Shown here piece by piece: positions 19,831-30,300 of a stretch of 64,000 bases of DNA. The position numbers and the translations under genes are program-made. This DNA is from Syntrophales bacterium (GTDB lineage: Bacteria > Desulfobacterota > Syntrophia > Syntrophales > UBA8958). Numbering within the stretch: the stretch's first letter is position 1; each line of letters starts with the position of its first letter. Under the pieces are notes generated by a model that saw only the letters and a list, made by a program, of their open reading frames with translations, searched no databases and was not told the DNA's origin. Where the stretch lies: contig JAOAFE010000001.1 of assembly GCA_026416455.1 (NCBI GenBank), forward strand, positions 62,001 through 126,000. Reading direction: 5' to 3'.

Positions 19831-20427
19831 ATGGTGGAAGATATTATTGTAAGAATTTTTCGAGAAAGCTGTGAACTTAAAGAGGCTTTCTTGAATGAAA
19901 ATTTGGGGCGAATTGTTAGGGTCGTCGAGGTCATAACCGATGCCTTAAAGAGTGGGAACAAGATTCTCCTCTTCGGTAACGGAGGTAGTGCAGCGGATGC
20001 TCAGCACTTGGCAGCAGAATTCGTTAATCGATTTATGATTGAACGGCCTCCTTTACCGGCCATAGCCCTGACAACGGACTCGTCAGTTATTACGAGCATA
20101 GGTAATGACTACGATTTTACAGAGATTTTCAGCAAGCAGATTAAGGCCCTGGGTAAAGAAGGTGATATAGCATGGGGTATCTCGACCAGTGGGAGATCCA
20201 AAAACGTTTTGAAGGGTCTCATGCAGGCCAAGAAAATGGGGCTTGTAACCATAGCTTTGACGGGCAGGGACGGTGGAGAGATTGCCGAGGTAGTGGATTT
20301 CTCCCTCAATGTAGAATCAGAATCTACACCTCGGATTCAGGAAGTACACATAACGATCGGTCATGTGATTTGTCAACTTGTGGATTACATGCTGTTCCAA
20401 CGGGTGAACGAATCGCAGGCATTATAG
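19831..20427 (+). CDS. gmhA: Phosphoheptose (sedoheptulose-7-phosphate) isomerase, SIS domain
   Basis: LLFGNGGSAADAQHLAAEFVNRFMIERPPLPAIALTTDSSVITSIGNDYDF. Confidence 0.93.
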   Translation: MVEDIIVRIFRESCELKEAFLNENLGRIVRVVEVITDALKSGNKILLFGNGGSAADAQHLAAEFVNRFMIERPPLPAIALTTDSSVITSIGNDYDFTEIFSKQIKALGKEGDIAWGISTSGRSKNVLKGLMQAKKMGLVTIALTGRDGGEIAEVVDFSLNVESESTPRIQEVHITIGHVICQLVDYMLFQRVNESQAL

Positions 20428-20447
20428 ATAGGGTTTAATAAAGCGGT

Positions 20448-21029
20448 ATGACAAAAGAAAAAAAAGAGCGGGTTAAAACTGTTGCGGAGAAGAAGGAAGT
20501 AAACGAGGAAGGAATTGCCCCTTCTCTGGAAGAGGAGTGCACAAGGCTCCGAGAGATGTTGGAAGCAAAGGAGAGGGAAGCAGCGGAGAATTACGACCGT
20601 TATCTGAGGGCGATGGCGGAATTGGACAATTTCCGCAAGCGGACGGCCCGGGAAAAAGAAGAGCTCGTGAAGTTCGGAAACGAAAACCTCATTCGCGATA
20701 TTCTTCCTTTAATAGACAATCTTAATCGGGCCCTGGCTCATGCGGAAAGTTCTAATAATTTTGAAGCGTTCAAAGAAGGGTTAGTGATGGTACGCGATCA
20801 ATTTATGCGTACTTTGGAAAAACACGGTTTGAGTTGTATTGATTGTGTGAGTAAGGAGTTTGATCCTAATTATCACGAGGCACTGTATCAGGTAAATAGC
20901 CCGGACCATGATAACAATCAGGTAGTGGAGGAGCTAGAGAAAGGATATCTCTTACACGGTAGGTTGCTGAGGCCGGCGAAAGTGTCCGTGTGCAAAAAGA
21001 CCGAGAACAGAGTTGATGGTTGCGAATAA
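20448..21029 (+). CDS. grpE: Nucleotide exchange factor GrpE
   Basis: YDRYLRAMAELDNFRKRTAREKEE...IRDILPLIDNLNRAL...FDPNYHEALYQ; immediately upstream of dnaK. Confidence 0.95.
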   Translation: MTKEKKERVKTVAEKKEVNEEGIAPSLEEECTRLREMLEAKEREAAENYDRYLRAMAELDNFRKRTAREKEELVKFGNENLIRDILPLIDNLNRALAHAESSNNFEAFKEGLVMVRDQFMRTLEKHGLSCIDCVSKEFDPNYHEALYQVNSPDHDNNQVVEELEKGYLLHGRLLRPAKVSVCKKTENRVDGCE

Positions 21030-21061
21030 AAGGACGCCCGTAGAGGCAAAAGGAGGAAGAT

Positions 21062-22969
21062 ATGGGAAAGATAATAGGTATAGACTTGGGAACGACTAAT
21101 TCCTGCGTGGCCGTAATGGAAGGTGGTAATCCCGTGGTCATCCCCAACCAGGAGGGGAGTCGAACCACCCCATCGATCGTAGCTTTCACGGAGAGCGGAG
21201 AACGTCTCGTCGGGCAGGTAGCAAAAAGACAGGCCATTACCAATCCGGAGAACACGGTTTTTGCCGTCAAGAGGCTAATCGGGAGAAAATTCAATTCTAA
21301 GGAAGTGCAATATGATATGAAAATCCTACCCTATAAGATAACGGAAGCGCCGAACGGGGATGCGCAGATTACCATCAGGGGTAGGAATTATAGCCCTCCC
21401 GAGATATCGTCCATGATTTTGGTCAAATTAAAGCAAGCGGCGGAGGACTATTTGGGGCAGAAAATAACCGATGCCGTTATTACCGTTCCAGCGTATTTTA
21501 ATGACTCTCAGCGCCAGGCGACGAAAGATGCGGGTAGGATTGCAGGCCTCAACGTGTTGCGGATCATCAATGAGCCTACTGCGGCTGCTTTGGCGTATGG
21601 TTTGGATAAAAAGAAGGATGAAAAAATTGCCGTTTTCGACCTGGGTGGAGGTACGTTCGACATCTCCATTTTGGAATTGGGGGATGGAGTATTTGAGGTG
21701 AAGGCCACCAATGGTGATACCCATTTGGGAGGTGAAGATTTCGATCAGAGGATAATAGACTATTTAGCTACGGAATTCATGAAAGACCAGGGGATCGACA
21801 TCCGGAAGGACCGAATGGCTCTTCAGAGACTGAAGGAAGCGGCGGAGAAGGCGAAGATAGAATTATCCACATCCCTGGAAACGGATATTAATCTGCCTTT
21901 CATAACGGCGGATGCATCAGGTCCTAAACATCTCAATATGAAACTTACTCGGGCGAAGCTCGAGTCTTTGGTGGAGGATCTCATCGAGAAGCTGGAGCCT
22001 CCTTGTAGAACTGCTCTAAAGGATGCTGGGCTCACCCCGAAAGACATAGATGAGGTCATCCTCGTGGGCGGCATGACCCGGATGCCTCGGGTACAGGAAA
22101 AAGTAAGGGAAATCTTCGGTAAAGAGCCGCACAAGGGCGTGAACCCCGACGAGGTAGTGGCAATTGGTGCCGCCATTCAAGCAGGGGTGTTGGGAGGAGA
22201 GGTGAAAGATATACTTCTCCTCGACGTGACGCCTCTTTCTCTGGGAATTGAGACCTTAGGAGGGGTGATGACGAAGCTTATCGAAAAGAACACGACCATC
22301 CCAACGAGAAAGAGTCAGATATTCACCACGGCTACGGATAATCAGCCAGCAGTTAGTATTCACGTTCTCCAGGGTGAGCGACCCATGGCGGCAGATAATA
22401 GAACGTTGGGAAGGTTTGAATTGGTGGGTATCCCTCCCGCCCCGCGTGGAGTGCCGCAAATTGAAGTTACGTTTGATATAGATGCAAACGGAATCGTTCA
22501 CGTGTCCGCTAAAGACCTGGGGACTGGCAAGGAGCAAAGTATAAGAATAACAGCGTCGAGCGGCCTTTCAGAGGAAGAGATACAGCGGCTCATAAAAGAA
22601 GCGGAGTTGCATGCGGAGGAGGATAAGAGAAAGAAGGAACTTGTAGAAGCGAGAAATCAGGCCGATAGCCTCATTTACAGCGTTGAGAAAAACATTAGGG
22701 AATTTGGTGACAGGATTGATGCGACTGAAAAAACGCGAATTGAGGACGCCATTGCCAGGTTAAAGAAGGCGATGGAAGGCGATAGTATCTCGGAGATTAA
22801 AGCCGCCCAGGACGAGCTAACTAGAGCATCACATAAGCTGGCCGAGGCCATGTATGCCAAGACGGCTGGCCAGGCAGCAGGCTCTCAATCGGGTCCACAG
22901 GAAGGGACCAAAACGTCGGGCGGAAAAGACGATGATGTGGTAGATGCCGATTTCGAAGACGTAAAGTAA
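21062..22969 (+). CDS. dnaK: Chaperone protein DnaK (Hsp70)
   Basis: [22 protein letters not shown]; full-length 635 aa; C-terminal [13 protein letters not shown]. Confidence 0.99.
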   Translation: MGKIIGIDLGTTNSCVAVMEGGNPVVIPNQEGSRTTPSIVAFTESGERLVGQVAKRQAITNPENTVFAVKRLIGRKFNSKEVQYDMKILPYKITEAPNGDAQITIRGRNYSPPEISSMILVKLKQAAEDYLGQKITDAVITVPAYFNDSQRQATKDAGRIAGLNVLRIINEPTAAALAYGLDKKKDEKIAVFDLGGGTFDISILELGDGVFEVKATNGDTHLGGEDFDQRIIDYLATEFMKDQGIDIRKDRMALQRLKEAAEKAKIELSTSLETDINLPFITADASGPKHLNMKLTRAKLESLVEDLIEKLEPPCRTALKDAGLTPKDIDEVILVGGMTRMPRVQEKVREIFGKEPHKGVNPDEVVAIGAAIQAGVLGGEVKDILLLDVTPLSLGIETLGGVMTKLIEKNTTIPTRKSQIFTTATDNQPAVSIHVLQGERPMAADNRTLGRFELVGIPPAPRGVPQIEVTFDIDANGIVHVSAKDLGTGKEQSIRITASSGLSEEEIQRLIKEAELHAEEDKRKKELVEARNQADSLIYSVEKNIREFGDRIDATEKTRIEDAIARLKKAMEGDSISEIKAAQDELTRASHKLAEAMYAKTAGQAAGSQSGPQEGTKTSGGKDDDVVDADFEDVK

Positions 22970-22977
22970 GCCAAAGG

Positions 22978-22998
22978 AGGCCCGGCTTAGCCGGGCCT
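22978..22998 (+). terminator. Hairpin / candidate terminator between dnaK and surE
   Basis: AGGCCCGGC-TTA-GCCGGGCCT perfect 9-bp stem, but only a weak T-tract (TATATTATC). Confidence 0.6.
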
Positions 22999-23010
22999 TA
23001 TATTATCGCG

Positions 23011-23775
23011 ATGAGAATTCTCCTCACCAACGATGACGGTATATATGCCAAGGGCCTTGCGGCACTTTATACTTCTCTATCCGCGATTGCAGAATGCCTC
23101 GTGGTGGCGCCGGAGGTGGAGCAATCGGCAGTTGGGCATGCGATCACTATATCGCGACCTCTGATGGTGAGAGAAGTGAGGAAGAATGGGTATTTCTTCG
23201 GATATGCTGTAACTGGTACACCGGCGGATTGTGTGAAATTGGGTGTGAAGGAATTGTCGAACGGTCCCGTGGATCTCGTAGTTTCCGGTATCAATCGCGG
23301 AGCAAATGTGGGTATTAACGTCATATATTCCGGCACTGTCTCGGCCGCGACGGAGGGATTGATTTTGGGCATTCCTTCACTCGCTATTTCGCTCGACTCA
23401 CATCGGGAGGCAGATTTTACCTTTGCGGCCGAATTTGCTAAGCGCTTTATCCAAATGATAGCGAAGAGACCAGTAGCTGGTGTTGCTCTCAATGTGAATG
23501 TGCCAGCGCTGCCGGCGGAAGAAATAAAAGGTGTTGTAGTGGTAAAACAGGGAAGGGCTAGGTTGGTGGAAAGCTTTGAAAGACGAGTGGATCCGAGGGA
23601 ACACGTTTATTACTGGTTGGCTGGTGAAACATTGGTCGCAGAGGATGAAGCTTGGGATTCAGATGCATCGGCCCTAAAAAGAGGGTATATAACTGTGACG
23701 CCCTTACACTGTGATTTGACGCGCCATGACATGATCGAAGAATTGGGTAAAAGAATCTCAGATGTTCTTCTTTAA
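23011..23775 (+). CDS. surE: 5'/3'-nucleotidase SurE
   Basis: MRILLTNDDGIYAKGLAAL...APEVEQSAVGHAITISRPL...GTPADCVKLG...VSGINRGANVG. Confidence 0.97.
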   Translation: MRILLTNDDGIYAKGLAALYTSLSAIAECLVVAPEVEQSAVGHAITISRPLMVREVRKNGYFFGYAVTGTPADCVKLGVKELSNGPVDLVVSGINRGANVGINVIYSGTVSAATEGLILGIPSLAISLDSHREADFTFAAEFAKRFIQMIAKRPVAGVALNVNVPALPAEEIKGVVVVKQGRARLVESFERRVDPREHVYYWLAGETLVAEDEAWDSDASALKRGYITVTPLHCDLTRHDMIEELGKRISDVLL

Positions 23776-24611
23776 CGCGTAAGTAGGACTGGTACGGGGC
23801 TGTGGCGTATTACGTAGGAAGTCGTGCTCCCTCCCAAAAGCCTTCTTAACAGATTGTGGCCGTAAGCTCCCATGATGAGCAATTCTACGGACCCTTCTTC
23901 CAAAAACTTGACTAAAGTCTTGCCTTCGTGACCAGAAAGAATGACGGTAGTCTCATTTATTTGAAAGGACTCGAAGGCCTCTTCCAACTGGTTCGAAAGT
24001 TGAGAGGCATAATTCTGGTCTTCCGTGACGATAACGGTGGTCAGGGGCCACGAAAGTTGGTCGCATAGGAAAATGGCAAGCTGGAGAGCATTCTTTGAGG
24101 GAGGGCTTCCATCATAGGCGAGACCGACACTTTCAATTTCTCGATAATTGAAGGGCGTTACCATGACTGGTTTGCCGGCGTTACGTACCACTGTTTCTGC
24201 GGTAGAGCCGATGATAGCACCTTTGGTAAGATGGAAGTGTTCACCCCGTTTAGCGAGGATGATGAGATCTGTTTTTTTCCCTTCCTCAATAATAACCCGT
24301 TCTATAATACCCATTTCTTTAATTGTCTCAGCTGAAACTTGGGCTTCTTCGCAGCTTTTTTTGAAGGCTGCTAGAATCGTATCGGCCTGCTCGTGGAGCC
24401 TCTGCTCGACCTGAGGGAAATACTCCGGTGTAGCCGGGATGCCCATCGTACCGCATACTTCTGTAAATACAGGTCCCTGAATTATATTTATGTCTATTAC
24501 ATGGAGGCCATATAAAGTGGCATTCAGCTTTTGGGCCATATAGATGGCGTATTTGATCGCGGTTTTTCCGTATTCCGAACCATCCGTGGGCACCAAAATT
24601 TTTTTAACCAT
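23772..24611 (-). CDS. Universal stress protein, tandem UspA domains
   Basis: MVKKILVPTDGSEYGKTAIKYAIYMAQ... and a second domain ending IMGAYGHNLLRRLLGGSTTSYVIRHSPVPVLLTR. Confidence 0.93.
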   Translation of the reverse strand: MVKKILVPTDGSEYGKTAIKYAIYMAQKLNATLYGLHVIDINIIQGPVFTEVCGTMGIPATPEYFPQVEQRLHEQADTILAAFKKSCEEAQVSAETIKEMGIIERVIIEEGKKTDLIILAKRGEHFHLTKGAIIGSTAETVVRNAGKPVMVTPFNYREIESVGLAYDGSPPSKNALQLAIFLCDQLSWPLTTVIVTEDQNYASQLSNQLEEAFESFQINETTVILSGHEGKTLVKFLEEGSVELLIMGAYGHNLLRRLLGGSTTSYVIRHSPVPVLLTR

Positions 24612-24624
24612 GGCTCCTCCTTTT

Positions 24625-25308
24625 TTATTTTATATCTTTTGAATGATGAGAAAGGCTTTTTAACAGATCATCTACCATTTTTTCCCTATTTTGAACCCGT
24701 TCTTCGTCTTCTTCCCCCATCTCTTCGCTCGTAGAGGAGATTTCTTTTCCTTTTTGATCATACGCGTAGAATTTTCCTACCAGCTTACCCATGTTATAGG
24801 TGGCCTTCTCCTTAACCTGACCGTTCTTGTAATAAGCGATGTATTCTCCGTGTCGCTTGTCGTTGAAAAACTCCCCTTTTTCTCTTATCGTTCCGTCTCG
24901 GTAATAACAAATGTAAGGGCCATGGAATTTACCATTTTTGAAGGACTCTTCCTCTTTGAGCTGGCCATTCCTATAGTAGAGCCGATAGATACCCTCTAAC
25001 TTGCCTTCTTCGTTGTAGTACTCTTCTTCCCTTACTTGGCCATTTTCATAATAGGATATATATGATCCTACGAGCTTTCCGTTTTTAAACTCCCCCTTTT
25101 CTCTAAGACGCCCGTCGTGGTAGTAAGAGGTAGCCTCCCCTTCCCTTATCCCTTGCCGGAAATGTAATCTCACCATAACCTGCCCATTGCTAAAAAAAGA
25201 CTTGTATTCGCCCTCCAATTTTCCTCCTTGGGTAAAGTATTTAGCCAGAAGACGCCCTTCCTCGTCGCGGACGATATGTTCTTTCATTTCTTCCTTTTTT
25301 GCCGTCAT
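24625..25308 (-). CDS. YwqK/MORN-variant repeat protein
   Basis: Seven or so tandem copies of a ~22-aa unit: ENGQVREEEYYNEEGKLEGIYRLYYRNGQLKEEESFKNGKFHGPYICYYRDGTIREKGEF... Confidence 0.85.
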   Translation of the reverse strand: MTAKKEEMKEHIVRDEEGRLLAKYFTQGGKLEGEYKSFFSNGQVMVRLHFRQGIREGEATSYYHDGRLREKGEFKNGKLVGSYISYYENGQVREEEYYNEEGKLEGIYRLYYRNGQLKEEESFKNGKFHGPYICYYRDGTIREKGEFFNDKRHGEYIAYYKNGQVKEKATYNMGKLVGKFYAYDQKGKEISSTSEEMGEEDEERVQNREKMVDDLLKSLSHHSKDIK

Positions 25309-25341
25309 GGATTAATCATGTATGTTTTGTAGAAAAATTTT

Positions 25342-26313
25342 TCAATTCTTTTCTTGATATAAGTGTGGGCAGGGAATGGAGCTTCTCCAACGGGGAGGAA
25401 AAAGAAAGGTGTCAGAGTAGAACCTCTTTAGGCGATGTTTTTTGATATACCTGGCAAGGGTCTTGCGGAGGACTTCGGCGGATATTTTTCCTTCGTCGAG
25501 GGAGTGAAAGCGAGATTCTATTTGGCGGATTTCTCCTTTCTCTAAATGGGCGACCAATTCATCTTTCACCGTTTTTAGGCACTCTAATTGGTTTATTTTA
25601 GAAGGACGACGGAGAAAAATGGCTTTCACGTGTGCATAATATTCGTTTTCAGCTCCCCGTCTCCACTCTTTTTTCAACTCTTTAACTAATCGATCGAGCT
25701 TCTCCCGTTGACGTGGATCATAGGAAGTAAGTAGTAAGCGGTGGTCGTTATGGAACCGTTCTAGTGATTTAATATTCCATCCTCTCTCGCTCTCACGACA
25801 AAATCTTGTGTAGGTTGCAAGTTCATCTAGGAAGGCATTCCATTTTTGGTCGTCGCCGATATCTGATTCTTCTATCATGGGGAGCCACGGAAAATTCTTT
25901 TTCACGGCAAGGGCGAAAAGCCCCGCTGTTTTACTTATAGCGATGCCTCGCTCGTTGTAAATGTAGCACCGCGCCCGAACGGAGCAAGACGGCGACTTGG
26001 CTTTTAAGATAAAGCCTGCGATCTGTTCTTTGGCCAGTTCACCAATTTTCTCTCCAATCCACTTTTCAAGTTCGAAGGTGACATCTCTCCCGCTTTCAAC
26101 CGTTTTTAGCCGTAATTCTCCCTTCTCGGTCTGCACAAAACGTATGGCCTCACGTGGTACACCCAGACCTGCTTCTGTCTCTGGGCAAGTGGCCAGCCAG
26201 GAAAAATGTTTGTTTAGTATTTCTCTGATATAAAAGTTGCTCTTGTGGTCGCCGTTGTAGCGCACCTTCTGACCAAGAAGACAGGCACTGATTCCGAGGC
26301 GTATTTTGTTCAT
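25342..26313 (-). CDS. DUF523-DUF1722 protein (YbbK/YbgA type; DUF523 = TudS-like desulfidase family)
   Basis: RLGISACLLGQKVRYNGDHK...CPETEAGLGVPREAIRF...SPSCSVR (DUF523), then the DUF1722 tail (LERFHNDHRLLLTSYDPR). Confidence 0.9.
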   Translation of the reverse strand: MNKIRLGISACLLGQKVRYNGDHKSNFYIREILNKHFSWLATCPETEAGLGVPREAIRFVQTEKGELRLKTVESGRDVTFELEKWIGEKIGELAKEQIAGFILKAKSPSCSVRARCYIYNERGIAISKTAGLFALAVKKNFPWLPMIEESDIGDDQKWNAFLDELATYTRFCRESERGWNIKSLERFHNDHRLLLTSYDPRQREKLDRLVKELKKEWRRGAENEYYAHVKAIFLRRPSKINQLECLKTVKDELVAHLEKGEIRQIESRFHSLDEGKISAEVLRKTLARYIKKHRLKRFYSDTFLFPPRWRSSIPCPHLYQEKN

Positions 26314-26321
26314 GAGCTTCT

Positions 26322-26349
26322 ATTATTTATCCATTCTATCTCCTGTCAA
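26322..26349 (-). promoter_or_regulatory. Candidate promoter for the DUF523 gene
   Basis: Minus strand TTGACA, 16 nt, AATAAT. Confidence 0.5.
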
Positions 26350-26356
26350 CAGTGAT

Positions 26357-26385
26357 TTGACAAGGAATATCTTTTAGCCTATTGA
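26357..26385 (+). promoter_or_regulatory. Candidate promoter for the lysR-type gene
   Basis: TTGACA, 17 nt, TATTGA. Confidence 0.5.
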
Positions 26386-26395
26386 TTCAACGATT

Positions 26396-27331
26396 ATGGG
26401 GAAAGTGAATCTAAATAATATTTCATTTCAGCAGTTGATGGCTCTCGTTCACACAGTTGAGGAGGGTACGATGAGTCGTGCCGCCAAAAAAATGCATCTA
26501 ACTCAGCCTTCCCTGACCAAGCATATCCAAAACCTAGAAGAGATGGTGGGAACTACTTTGCTTTTACGGGGGAAAAAAGGGGTAAGTCTAACGCCAGAAG
26601 GTCGGTTGCTGTTTAATGCGGCCCTCAAAATTTTGAGGCTCATGGATGAGACGGCGGTGAGACTCGACCGCATGATAGAAGGAGATGAAAAAGAGATCAT
26701 GGTAGGCGCGAGTACTGTGCCTTCCGTATACATCCTTCCTCGCCTGATTTCTCGCTTTCGTGCTGCCTACCCAAAGATGATCGTTACCGTCGTCGGCTCC
26801 GATAGTGGTGGCATTGTAGAAATGGTAGAAGAGGGAGACTTACCTTTCGGTTTCGTCGGTTATCGACCCTTGTCGGCTAGATTGGTAGGTGAGGCAATAT
26901 GGCCTGATTATTTGATTCTCGTGGCTTCTCCACGTTTGGTCTCACCTACTCGAACACTTTCTGGTTATTCGTGTCTCCAGGAGTTGCCTTTTATTATTAG
27001 AGAAAAAGGTTCTGGAACCAGAGAAATTGCAGAAAGATGGATGAAAGAAAAGGCTCACTTGGATTTTCACCGCCTCAATATCGTAGCATGTTTTGGTAGC
27101 TCGGAAGCGGTTAAAGAAGCAGTTCTCTCTGGGATAGGGGTTTCCTTTCTTTCCCGTCGTGTTGTAGAAAGGGAGCTCAATTTAGGATTACTTAAAGAAA
27201 TACGCCTTCCCGGAGAAGGAATAAAGAGGGATTTTTATTTGATTTATCGTAAATCACAAGTATTCCTGAGCTATCAACGGATGTTTCTTGATTACGTTAG
27301 ATCTACGGTAGGAGGTGAACTGGGTGAATAG
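26396..27331 (+). CDS. LysR-family transcriptional regulator
   Basis: FQQLMALVHTVEEGTMSRAAKKMHLTQPSLTKHIQNLEEMVGTTLLLRGKKGVSLTPEG: LysR wHTH plus substrate-binding domain. Confidence 0.97.
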   Translation: MGKVNLNNISFQQLMALVHTVEEGTMSRAAKKMHLTQPSLTKHIQNLEEMVGTTLLLRGKKGVSLTPEGRLLFNAALKILRLMDETAVRLDRMIEGDEKEIMVGASTVPSVYILPRLISRFRAAYPKMIVTVVGSDSGGIVEMVEEGDLPFGFVGYRPLSARLVGEAIWPDYLILVASPRLVSPTRTLSGYSCLQELPFIIREKGSGTREIAERWMKEKAHLDFHRLNIVACFGSSEAVKEAVLSGIGVSFLSRRVVERELNLGLLKEIRLPGEGIKRDFYLIYRKSQVFLSYQRMFLDYVRSTVGGELGE

Positions 27332-30300
27332 TTTGGGAATCTGCATTGGAGCTACGACCATTTCTTTTGTCGGGGTCAGTACTGGAGTGGACGGCGCTTG
27401 GGAAAAGGAATTTAACGTTGTTCTTCCTCACAGCGGAAATCCCCGCGAAGAATTTATTAGAAATATGAGATTCTTTTCCCTTAATCGATACGATCGCGTC
27501 GCCGTAACCGGACGTAAATTCAGACATTACATAGATTTACCCTCAATTTCGGAAGCAGAAGCGGTGGAGGTAGCTTTTCAACATTTGAATGGCCGTTTAC
27601 CTGTGGTTGATGCCATTGTGAGCGCCGGTGGAGAGACATTTATGGTTTACGTCCTGGGGCCGGATGGTCGGATAAAGTCCGCCCGGGCGGGCAATAAATG
27701 TGCGTCTGGGACGGGAGAATTTTTTATCCAGCAGTTAAGAAGAATAGGACTTACCGTCGAAGATGCAACAAAGATGGCCAGGGGAGAAAAGCCCTATCGG
27801 GTCTCTGGCCGTTGTAGTGTTTTTTGCAAAAGCGACTGTACCCATGCCACCAATAAGGGAGTGCCAAAAGGTAGAATTGTAGCGGGGCTGTGTGAGATGA
27901 TGGCGGGAAAGATCATGGAAATCCTGAGGACCGTATCCCGCCGTCGGGTCATGATCATAGGTGGTACGGCTTTAAACGAGGTAGTAATAGATCTGCTCCG
28001 GAAGGAAATCAAAGAGCTCATCGTCCCGGATGAGGCCCCTTATTTTGAGGCCCTTGGTGCTGCTTTATGGGCCGCTTTTCATTCAGACGGTCGCTCACGG
28101 GTAGAGATAGAAAAAAGTCCCGAAAGGCTGGTCAAAGAGGGAAAGTCATCATTTCATTTTCATTCACCTTTGGAGGAGGCTCGACATCTCGTCGAATTCA
28201 GAAACGTGGAAAAGGGCGTACCGCAGAAGGGGGATAGGTGTATTTTAGGTTTAGATGTCGGATCCACAACGACCAAAGCTGTAATTATGAGAATGGCAGA
28301 CCATAGCATTCTCGCCTCCGTTTATTTACGCACTGAGGGAGATCCCGTACGGGCGTCTCGGTTGTGTTACGAAAGACTAGAGATGGAGCTGGGCGAAATT
28401 TCAAACGAGATAGATATCGTGGCCTTGGGTGTAACGGGGTCGGGACGACAGATTGCAGGCCTTCATGCCATGACGAGGGGGGTGGTCAATGAGATCGTAG
28501 CCCATGCACGGGCCGCTTTGTATTTCAATCCCGCCGTGGATACTATTTTCGAAATCGGTGGACAGGATGCAAAATATACTTATATCAAGGACGGAACGCC
28601 AGTTGACTATGCGATGAACGATGCCTGCAGTGCAGGTACAGGTTCCTTTTTGGAAGAAGCAGCATGGGAAACCATGGGAGTGCCCAGGGACGAAATTGGT
28701 CCTTTGGCATTGAAAGGAAAACATCCCCCAAACTTTAACGATCAGTGTGCTGCCTTCATCAGTAGTGATATAAAAACCGCTGCCCATGAAGGTATAAGTA
28801 AAGAAGACATTTTGGCAGGGCTCGTCTACTCTGTCTGTCTCAATTATTTAAATCGAGTGAAAGGGAATAGGCCAATTGGCGAAAATCTCTTCCTCCAGGG
28901 AGGGGTATGCTATAACCAAGCCGTGCCTCTGGCGATGGCCGCCCTGACAGGGAAAAAAATTGTTGTCCCGCCAGAACCGGGACTTATGGGCGCATTCGGA
29001 GTTGCTCTGGAGATAGAAAGATGGCTAAAACTGAATATCCTCCCGGAAAGTAGGTATTGTCTGCGGGAATTAAAGAATCGGGCATTAGAATACGGGGAAC
29101 CTTTTGTCTGCCATGGCGGAAAGGAAAGATGCGATAGAAAGTGTGAAATTGCAAGGATCATAATTGATGGGAAGACTTATCCTTTCGGTGGAGCCTGTAA
29201 TAAATGGTACAACGTAAGGAACAAAATAACAGTTGAGGTGAACGATTGGGATTTGGTACAAAAAAGGGAAGAGGCCATTTTCCTTCCGGTAGTACAAAAA
29301 GGTGGGAAAAAGATAGGCCTGAATCGGTCTTTTCTAGTTAGTACCTACTATCCACTATACAGGCATTTCTTTTCTTCTCTCGGTTTTGAAGTCGTAATTC
29401 CCGATAGGCTAAAAGAAGAGGGATGTGATCTCAAACGGGCGCCCTTTTGTTATCCCGCCGAACTAGCCCATGGTTTTTTTTCTCGCCTCCTAGAAATGAA
29501 CGTCGATTATATCTTTCTTCCCCAAATAAAAGGAATGGAAGTGGAGGGAGATGCATGTCGGTCGAACACGTGTCCCCTTTCTCAGGGCGAACCATACTAT
29601 CTTCGAAGTGCCTTCAAGAATGACGAGACGTTAGCTTCGTTGCAAAAAGAAGGGCGGGTGTTCACACCGGTTTTGGATTTTTCTGCGGGGCTAGAAGCAA
29701 TGGAAGATGAGTTTGTCTCTTTGGGGAAAAGACTCGGTCGCAAGGAACATCTTATTCGCCGGGTTTATCGAGAGGCGGTTTGTATTCAACGAGAGACGAT
29801 GGGAGAATTGAAAAAAGAAGGACGAAAAGTACTCGATTATGTGGAAAACAATTCTTCTTCATTTGCGGTAGTAATCTTTGGTCGATCGTATAATGCCTTT
29901 GTCACCGAGGCGAACAAAGGCATACCGCACAAATTCTCCTCTCGGGGAATTCCGGTCCTACCTTTAGATCTTCTTCCTCTTACAGAGGAGGAGGCTCCTG
30001 ATTATATGTACTGGTCATCGGGGCGTAAAATTATGAAGGCGGCAAGTTTTGTTGCCCGGCATCCCTCCCTCTATGGTTGTTATATTACCAATTTCTCTTG
30101 CGGTCCCGACTCTTTTCTCCTCACCTATTTTGCTAAACAGATGAAGGGTAAGCCCTATCTCATCTTGGAACTCGACTCTCATGTTGCCGACGCTGGTTTA
30201 GAGACAAGAATCGAAGCCTTCCTCGATATAGTAAAAAATCATCGGGAGTTAGTAAAAGGGGAAAAAGCGAAGAATCGGCCTAGATGGAAAAAAAAGAAAG

